Below the pieces are notes generated by a model. It saw only the letters and a list, made by a program, of their open reading frames with translations. It ran no database searches and was not told the origin of the DNA. Below are positions 51,056-56,338 of a stretch of 56,338 nucleotides of DNA, piece by piece; the first letter of the stretch is position 1; each line of letters begins with the position of its first letter. This stretch comes from Terriglobales bacterium (lineage in GTDB: Bacteria; Acidobacteriota; Terriglobia; Terriglobales; Acidobacteriaceae), in assembly GCA_035457425.1 (NCBI GenBank), contig DATIBR010000099.1, forward strand, positions 1-56,338, given 5' to 3'. Both the position numbers and the translations under genes were made by a program.

Positions 51056-53623
51056 ATGGCTGACATCTCCAAGCACCTGGAAAAAGCCGAGAAGTATCTC
51101 CAGAAGGGCAAGCAGAACGACGCCCTGAACGAGTACATCGACATCCTGGAAGCGGACCCCAATCAGGATGCCGTCCGGCAGTCGGCCGCCGACTTGTGCA
51201 TCGCCCTCGGCCGTCCCAAGGACGCGCACGAGCTGCTGAGCGAGCTCTTCGACCGCCAGGCGCAGATCGGCAACGCCGCCGGCGCGCTCATCACCTACAA
51301 GAAGCTCATCCGCGTCGGCCAGCCGACCAACGAACAGGTCTTCAAGCACGCCCAGTTCGCCGAGAAGAAGGGCGACAAGAAGGAAGCGCTCGAGGGCTAC
51401 CACGCTGCGGCGAAGGCCTTCGTGGCCACCGGCAGGAAGAAAGAAGCCGCGGCCTGCTACAAGTCGCTGGTCGTGCTCGAGCCCGAGTTGGAGAACTGGA
51501 AGCAGCTCGGCATCCTCACCGCCGAGACCGGCGACAACAAGACCGCGGCCGACGCCTATCTCCACGCCGCCGAACTGGAGAAGAAGGCGGGCTCCAGCCC
51601 GCTCGCGCTGCTCGAGCGCGGATATCCGCTGGACCCTGCCAACCAGGCGCTGGCCATCGCCTACGGCGCCGCGCTCACCGAGAACAGGAAGTCCGCCGAG
51701 GCCATCAAGATCCTGGAGCCGCTCGCCAAGGCCGCCGACTCCAAGCCGGAAGCGCGTGAGCCCTATGCGCTCGCGCTGCTGGGCTCGAACCGTCCGCTCG
51801 AAGCCGAGCCCTTCCTTTGGGAGCTGTTCGAGAAGAACCCCTCGGCGCAACTCGAGAACGTCGGCCAGGTCATCGGCGCGCTCATCACCGCCGAGCACCA
51901 CGGCAAGGCGCTCGCGCTCGCCCACAAGCTGGAAGAGTTCGAGAGCAAGCACAGCCGGCGCCGTGAGTACGTCGAGTTCATCAAGGGCGTGACGGACAAG
52001 CATCCGCCCGCGCCCGAGTTCCTCGAGTACCTGGTGGAGCAGTTCAACGCCACCAACCGCGAGGCCGACTACTGCGCCGCGCTGGTGAAACTCTTCGAGC
52101 TGTATTACGCGATGGGCAACTTCATCAAGGCGTCGGACTCGCTCGACCGCGCCGCCGAGGTAGACCCCTACGAGAAGGGCTACCAGAAGCGCCTCGAGAT
52201 GCTGCGCGGCAAGATCGATCAGAACCGCTACAGCGCCATCGCCAACCGTTTCGCCGCCGTCGGCGCCGTGCCCGGCGAGCCCGCGACTCAGCAGAAGCAG
52301 GTCGACAGCGAGCCCACCGTGCTGGAGGACTTCATCCTCCAGGCCGAGATCTACATCCAGTACGGCATGCGCTCGAAGGCCATCGAGCGCCTGGAGCGCA
52401 TCAACAAGCTCTTCCCGCGCGAAGAAGAGAAGAACGAGAAGCTGCGCAACCTGTACATGAACGCCGGCTACGTGCCGAAGTACGAAGGCGGCGCCGCGCC
52501 CGCGCCCGTCGCGGCTCCGGTCGCCGCTGCGGCGCCGGTGGCCGCCGCGCCCGCGCCGCCGCCCGCCGAGCACGGCGAGAACGCCGTCGACAACATCTCG
52601 CGCGTCACCGAGATCACGCGCAACATCTACCGCCAGTCCAACGTGAAGGGCGTGCTGTTCGCCGCGGTCAACGACGTCGGCCGGCACTGGAGCGCCTCGC
52701 GCTGTATCGCGGGCCTGTGCAATCCGGGCAAGCCGCCCTCGGCGGCGCTCGAGTACTGCGCGCCCGGCATCAAGCAATCCGACGTCCAGGCCATCGTGAA
52801 GTTGCTGGGCACGCTGCAGCAGATGTCCATCGCGCAGGGCTTCGTCTCGCTGGCCGACGCGCAGAAGTCGCCCGAGCTCGGTCCTGTGCAGCCATTCCTG
52901 ACCGCGCTCGACATCAAGAGCATCCTCGCGGTGCCGCTGATGGATGGCGACGAGCACGCCGGCATGATCATCCTGGAGCAGTGCGGCCAGCAGCGGCAGT
53001 GGCGCCAGACCGACGTGGTGGTGCTGAAGACCATCGCCGACCAGACGCAGCTCGCCGTCTCCAACGCCAAGCTGCGCTCGCTGATGAAGACGCTCGCCGT
53101 CACCGACGAGAAGTCCGGCCTGCTCAAGCGCTCCAGCTACCTCGACGTGCTGCTGTCGGAGACGCGGCGCTCGGTGCAGCAGAACTCCACCTCGACGCTG
53201 ATGCTGCTGCACTTCGGCAAATCCGGGACGCTGGTCAAGGAGATCGGCGAGCAGGCGGTCGAGAACATGATGACGCAGCTCGGCCAGGTCATCTGCTCGC
53301 ACATCCGGCAGAACGACGTCGCGGTGCGCTACGAGCTCACCACCATCGCGGTGGTGCTGGCCGACACCAACGACAAGAACGCCTTCTTCGTCATCGACAA
53401 GCTGCGCAAAGTGCTGGGCAGCGTGAAGATCCCCGGCACCGAGAAGCAGCCGCCCATGACCGTCGGCATCGCCGAGGCGGTGATGCAGGCCAAGTACGAC
53501 CCCATCGACATCGTCACCGAGGTCATCAACCGCGCCGACGCCGCGCTGGAAGCCGCCAAGGTCGAAGGCCCCGGCACTGCCAAGTCCCTCGCCGCCGAAC
53601 TCGAAGTCGCCGCCGTCGCCTAG
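51056..53623 (+). CDS. TPR-GAF protein with degenerate GGDEF domain
   Basis: An 855-residue cytoplasmic protein. Residues 1-480 are TPR helices (KAEKYLQKGKQNDALNEYID, AGALITYKKLIRVGQPTNEQ, KKEALEGYHAAAKAFVATGR). An Ala/Pro linker lies at about 482-505. A GAF domain spans about 520-690 (LDIKSILAVPLMDGDEHAGM, then IILEQCGQQRQWRQTDV, IADQTQLAVSNAKL). The C-terminal domain (about 695-850) starts like diguanylate cyclases (VTDEKSGLLKRSSYLDVLLS), but the GG(D/E)EF site reads YELTTIAVVL, so it should not make c-di-GMP. It may bind a nucleotide or act as a scaffold, as FrzS- and Acidobacterial TPR-GAF proteins do. Confidence 0.8.
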   Translation: MADISKHLEKAEKYLQKGKQNDALNEYIDILEADPNQDAVRQSAADLCIALGRPKDAHELLSELFDRQAQIGNAAGALITYKKLIRVGQPTNEQVFKHAQFAEKKGDKKEALEGYHAAAKAFVATGRKKEAAACYKSLVVLEPELENWKQLGILTAETGDNKTAADAYLHAAELEKKAGSSPLALLERGYPLDPANQALAIAYGAALTENRKSAEAIKILEPLAKAADSKPEAREPYALALLGSNRPLEAEPFLWELFEKNPSAQLENVGQVIGALITAEHHGKALALAHKLEEFESKHSRRREYVEFIKGVTDKHPPAPEFLEYLVEQFNATNREADYCAALVKLFELYYAMGNFIKASDSLDRAAEVDPYEKGYQKRLEMLRGKIDQNRYSAIANRFAAVGAVPGEPATQQKQVDSEPTVLEDFILQAEIYIQYGMRSKAIERLERINKLFPREEEKNEKLRNLYMNAGYVPKYEGGAAPAPVAAPVAAAAPVAAAPAPPPAEHGENAVDNISRVTEITRNIYRQSNVKGVLFAAVNDVGRHWSASRCIAGLCNPGKPPSAALEYCAPGIKQSDVQAIVKLLGTLQQMSIAQGFVSLADAQKSPELGPVQPFLTALDIKSILAVPLMDGDEHAGMIILEQCGQQRQWRQTDVVVLKTIADQTQLAVSNAKLRSLMKTLAVTDEKSGLLKRSSYLDVLLSETRRSVQQNSTSTLMLLHFGKSGTLVKEIGEQAVENMMTQLGQVICSHIRQNDVAVRYELTTIAVVLADTNDKNAFFVIDKLRKVLGSVKIPGTEKQPPMTVGIAEAVMQAKYDPIDIVTEVINRADAALEAAKVEGPGTAKSLAAELEVAAVA

Positions 53624-54557
53624 GTCGGCAAGCGGTCATCCCTGCAGGTAAGAGAGCAATAACCTCTCGCACGGCTTCGCGATTACCTTCGAGGTATCCC
53701 CTCCCCCCGGGGTGTCCTGGCGATTTCCGATTGTTCAGAACGGGATGCGGGTAGGGTAACCCTACGGCTTGAGCTTGCGGGTTGAGAAAGAGCAGTGGCC
53801 GGCGGGGTGTAGGTACACTCCGCCACTTTCAGCATGACATACGGGAGGGGTGAAACCGGACATCGGGGAGGGAACTCTATTTCGATTGTGCTCAGCGGTT
53901 TAGCGAGAAAGCAGGTGGAGTGAGGGCTTGACAGGAAAAGTGGCCAGTGGCTAAGGGCTAGTCGAGGCCGCGCAACTCTTTCGGGCGGGCGAGCCGCCGT
54001 TGCTCGGGTGGGAACGCTTGTTCCAGATCCAGAACAAGCGAATCGAAGATGTTGCATGAGTCGGCGACGGCGGTACTCTCTTCCCATGCCGAGCGACCTC
54101 AAGAGCTACAACGGCTTCGGCCAGGAAGGCGAACCTATGAGGATTCTGCCTCCCACCCGAGCCCGCCGCGGCGGGGCTCGGGTGGGGCACCCACATTCTG
54201 GTGGCTTGCTCCCACCCTTCGCGCGAACACCGCGCGCGAAGGATGGGGCACCCTCAGGATTCTCCGTCTCTATAATTCCTGCGCAGCGGGTAGGGTGGGC
54301 CACCCGCCCTATCAGATGCCCTCTCGTTTCCGGGATATGTGCTGCACATCGCCCCGAAAATGTCTGTTTTACGGTGACGGGGCACATCGCGTTCCAGAAA
54401 TAATGAGCATCTTCGAAGAACAAGTAAGAGACCCTAACGTTACGTAACGTATGTAACGACCTCGTAAGAAAAGTGGTCGCCGTGAAAGCTATGCCGCGTG
54501 GGTTTCTTCCCCTCTGTATCCGCTGTATCCGCGCGGTTAGTGGATGCCTTCAGTGTG
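53624..54557. other. 934-base gene-poor intergenic region
   Basis: No convincing complete gene. Contents: a 15-base palindrome GTAGGGT-A-ACCCTAC (53751-53765); hairpin CGCTTGTTC/GAACAAGCG (54015-54040); REP-like palindromes (54152-54311); and the 14-base palindrome ACGTTACGTAACGT (54437-54450). On the minus strand 53958-54098 is a short frame without start ending ...FPPEQRRLARPKELRGLD, which reads like the C-terminus of a lost gene. Confidence 0.6.
54152..54311. repeat. Three REP-like palindromes with a shared TGGGGCACCC word
   Basis: CCCACCCGAGCCC (54152-54164)/GGGCTCGGGTGGG (54174-54186); CCCACCCTTCGCGCG (54211-54225)/CGCGCGAAGGATGGG (54233-54247, one mismatch); TAGGGTGGG (54291-54299)/CCCGCCCTA (54303-54311, one G-T pair). 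TGGGGCACCC follows the first two at 54184 and 54244, 60 bases apart. Confidence 0.65.
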
Positions 54558-54836
54558 CTATTTGTAGGGCGACAGAAGTGTCGCCAGTCGCCCAATGCCT
54601 AGATAGACGACCACCACGAACGCCCCGAATGCAAGCGTGAATCCAATCCGTTGCATGAAACCCTTAAAAGTATCGCGAGGATATGTGAATTTAGGTGCGA
54701 AAGACCGGGGCTTCCCGGCTGTTCGTGGCAACCTGACAAAGAAGCTGACATAAAAAACGAGCGCGATGCTTAGTAGTCCCGTTAGGTGTTTGAGCCAGGC
54801 GGGAGAAGAGGGATCACCGATGATTAGCGCAATCAT
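54558..54836 (-). CDS. Small two-helix membrane protein
   Basis: A 92-residue protein with two membrane segments (HLTGLLSIALVFYVSFFVRL near residue 25 and RIGFTLAFGAFVVVVYLGIG near residue 70) and a basic loop between them. AGGGACGG precedes the ATG. It is not a family I know. Its start is 3 bases after the stop of the upstream small ORF, and a relic of an Rhs gene lies upstream, so an immunity protein is conceivable, without direct evidence. Confidence 0.5.
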   Translation of the reverse strand: MIALIIGDPSSPAWLKHLTGLLSIALVFYVSFFVRLPRTAGKPRSFAPKFTYPRDTFKGFMQRIGFTLAFGAFVVVVYLGIGRLATLLSPYK

Positions 54837-54839
54837 TGT

Positions 54840-55109
54840 CTACCGTCCCTTATGGTCGATACAATCTGTGACTGAATGGACGTTAAGGTAGGCTCCGACC
54901 CCTCCAGCGGCTCCTTGAAAGCCCCCTTCGCCCACGATCCCGAAAGAACCTGGGGTAGCGATGTGGCTTAGGCTCACATTGGTCAGCACAAGATCAACGC
55001 CCGCGCCAAGAAATCCAATGTGCTCAGCCGTACCGTTACTCAGATCAACCCGTGCGTAACCGGCGTGTACTAACTCACCGCCTTCTACCTCGAATGACTT
55101 GCTCACCAC
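54840..55109 (-). CDS. Small ORF downstream of an Rhs remnant
   Basis: An 89-residue frame (GTG start) with a regular strand pattern (DLVLTNVSLSHIATPGSFGI, FQGAAGGVGAYLNVHSV). No family recognised. It overlaps the Rhs-like remnant in another frame and may be a frameshifted Rhs tip rather than a gene of its own. Confidence 0.35.
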   Translation of the reverse strand: MVSKSFEVEGGELVHAGYARVDLSNGTAEHIGFLGAGVDLVLTNVSLSHIATPGSFGIVGEGGFQGAAGGVGAYLNVHSVTDCIDHKGR

Positions 55110-55215
55110 CCCACGGATAAAAATCCGACTCTTCCTTGATGGCTGTCCCGTCTACATTGCTCATGACTGTGGCAGTGACCTGCCCCCATTCTCCACACAC
55201 GCGATCATACGACAC
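55075..55215 (-). pseudogene. Rhs-repeat core remnant
   Basis: The minus-strand frame reads EWGQVTATVMSNVDGTAIKE then ESDFYPWGGEQV, like the end of an Rhs core (ESDxYPxGGER). The frame stops 7 residues later instead of continuing into the usual TGKERD segment. It abuts the transposase frame, so the upstream part of the gene has been lost or displaced by the insertion. Confidence 0.5.
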
Positions 55216-55708
55216 CTGATTTAGCTCCTGTTCTTGGTTCTGCGGCTGAGGACGGCGGTTTCTTGCCGTCCGAAGCCGCCCCCATCTCTGTAGCAAACTC
55301 CTTCGGCGTTCGATATCCCAGACTGCTGTGTGGCCGCTGTTCGTTGTACTCGGTCCGCCACGCCGCGATCTTGCGCCGCGCGTCGAACAGGTTCTCGAAC
55401 CAGCTCAGGCGCAAGCACTCTTCCCGCATGTGCCCGTGGAAGCTCTCGACCCGTGCGTTCTGCTGCGGCTTGCCGGGCTGGATGTGGCGCAGCTCGATCC
55501 GCCGCTCCACGCACCAGGCGAGGAAGTGGCGGCTGGTCAGCTCCGGCCCGTTGTCGCAGCGGATCGCTTGCGGTGCTCCGCGCTCGGCCGCGATCTCCTC
55601 CAGCACCCGCGTCACTCGCCGCGAGGCGAAGCTGGTGTCCGCCTCCAGCGCCAGGCACTCGCGCGTGAAGGCATCCATCACGCTCAGCACCCGGGTCGCC
55701 CGCCCGCC
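55205..55708 (-). pseudogene. IS3-family transposase (OrfB), N-terminally truncated
   Basis: An open frame beginning [17 protein letters not shown] and carrying the DDE integrase triad: Asp in VMDAFTREC, Asp in [10 protein letters not shown] and Glu in [18 protein letters not shown], then [19 protein letters not shown]. The about 100 N-terminal residues normal for OrfB, and OrfA, are missing; upstream of about 55708 the sequence becomes a REP-like repeat. It is thus an inactive remnant. Its 3' end overlaps the Rhs relic by about ten bases. Confidence 0.8.
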
Positions 55709-55783
55709 GGGTGGGCCAGCCTACGCTTGTTGCACCCAATCCAACTATGGGTGCCCCACCCAAGCCGGTTTTGCTTGGGTGGG
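55709..55783. repeat. REP-like element next to the transposase remnant
   Basis: Two tandem hairpins: GCACCCA (55732-55738)/TGGGTGC (55748-55754), and CCCACCCAAGC (55755-55765)/GCTTGGGTGGG (55773-55783). The words match the palindromes at 54152-54311. It replaces the missing 5' part of the transposase. Confidence 0.6.
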
Positions 55784-55863
55784 AGGCGAGAAGTCGCGCG
55801 CGGAAAAAGATTCCGCGACCCGGCCGTTCTGTCGCTCATCCACTCAAGGCAGGAGAACGTCCC

Positions 55864-56338
55864 ATGCCTGAGACCGTTCAGCAGTACATCGCCCGCATCC
55901 TGAGCCACTCCGATGGCAAGGACGCGCTGAAGCTCCAGCAGCAAGCGCCGAAGAAGCTGGCTGCGCTGTTGCGCGGCAAAGACAAGAAGCGGCTGGCGAA
56001 GCGTCCCGCGCCGGGGAAGTGGTCGGTGGCCGAGATTGTCGCGCACCTGGCGGACGCCGAAGTCGCCATCGGCTGGCGCATGCGGCAGATCCTCGCCAGC
56101 CCCGGCGTCGCCGTGCAGGCCTACGATCAAGACGCCTGGGCCAACACCTTCGGTTATGCGAAGCGCGACCCGAGGCAGTCGCTGGCCGCTTACACCGCGC
56201 AGCGCGAGGCGAACATCGTGCTGCTGAAGTCGGTCCCGCGCAGCGCGTGGGAGAACTATGGCATGCACTCGGAGCGCGGCCAGGAGTCGATCGCGCACAT
56301 GATCAAGCTCACCGCGGGCCACGATCTGAATCACATCA
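55864..56338 (+). CDS. DinB-like protein, 5' part (3' end outside window)
   Basis: At least 158 residues, running off the window without a stop. AGGAG at 55851-55855 precedes the ATG. The DinB four-helix layout is visible: PAPGKWSVAEIVAHLADAEV with the first metal His, DQDAWANTFGY, and AHMIKLTAGHDLNHI with the two later His residues of the metal site. Many such proteins are thiol- or DNA-damage-related metalloenzymes of unknown reaction. Confidence 0.8.
   Translation, partial: MPETVQQYIARILSHSDGKDALKLQQQAPKKLAALLRGKDKKRLAKRPAPGKWSVAEIVAHLADAEVAIGWRMRQILASPGVAVQAYDQDAWANTFGYAKRDPRQSLAAYTAQREANIVLLKSVPRSAWENYGMHSERGQESIAHMIKLTAGHDLNHI

Noticed and set aside
54271-54276. TATAAT hexamer
   Set aside because: No -35 element and no gene downstream; it lies inside the repeat cluster.
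53683-54423. Open frames on both strands in the repeat region
   Set aside because: They run through palindromic repeats, lack ribosome binding sites and show no family resemblance.

Overview
The window is about 56 kb of GC-rich bacterial chromosome, densely coding on both strands. Gene content and style fit a free-living soil or sediment Acidobacteriota, probably Terriglobia-like. The pointers are a Tes-like radical SAM enzyme, a minor-pilin operon, a zinc-dependent phospholipase C family protein, HEAT/TPR lipid-envelope genes and REP-like palindromes. The lineage is inferred from family content; no rRNA gene is present to confirm it.

Layout. 1-1.4 kb: C-terminal part of a Tes-like radical SAM enzyme, then a strong terminator. 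1.5-6.6 kb: a lipoprotein, then a five-gene minor-pilin operon (FimT/GspH, PilV, PilW, PilX, coiled-coil secreted protein). 6.6-12.6 kb: mutY, a peroxiredoxin, an M28 peptidase and a large class III nucleotide cyclase-like protein. 12.8-18.2 kb: a tightly coupled operon of a COG2403 P-loop protein, ornithine carbamoyltransferase, carbamate kinase, an aspartate-carbamoyltransferase-like protein with altered active-site residues, and ornithine aminotransferase. 18.3-22.9 kb: a flavoprotein / cyclic-nucleotide-binding / SRPBCC operon preceded by a perfect TGTGA-N6-TCACA palindrome, then a SulP-STAS-cNMP fusion. 23-26.5 kb: MacAB-like efflux. 26.5-27.7 kb: MOT1-like molybdate transporter.

27.8-36.2 kb is the most unusual stretch. 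A secreted metallophosphoesterase is followed by an operon of an ATP/ADP-carrier-type nucleotide transporter fused to HEAT repeats, a cNMP-binding protein, an Omp85-like barrel and a secreted protein carrying HipA-like kinase motifs. I propose it as a candidate envelope phosphorylation module. 36.2-39.5 kb: tRNA-Leu(CAA), phospholipase-C-like protein, aminotransferase and cysteine dioxygenase. 39.6-43.6 kb: an ABCG-type transporter with three FHA domains plus an FHA membrane protein. 43.7-47.4 kb: an ECF sigma / anti-sigma / HEAT-repeat operon. 47.6-53.6 kb: a helical hypothetical protein, trxA convergent with lexA, an amino-acid permease and a TPR-GAF-degenerate GGDEF protein. 53.6-55.8 kb: a repeat-rich, gene-poor segment with an Rhs remnant and a truncated IS3-family transposase. 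The window ends inside a DinB-like gene.

Themes. Cyclic nucleotides recur: one cyclase, three cNMP-binding proteins and a CRP-type site. Several starts lie 5-9 bases after a -10-like hexamer, suggesting leaderless mRNAs (lexA, the ECF sigma gene, mutY and others). Short palindromes of REP type sit in many intergenic gaps.
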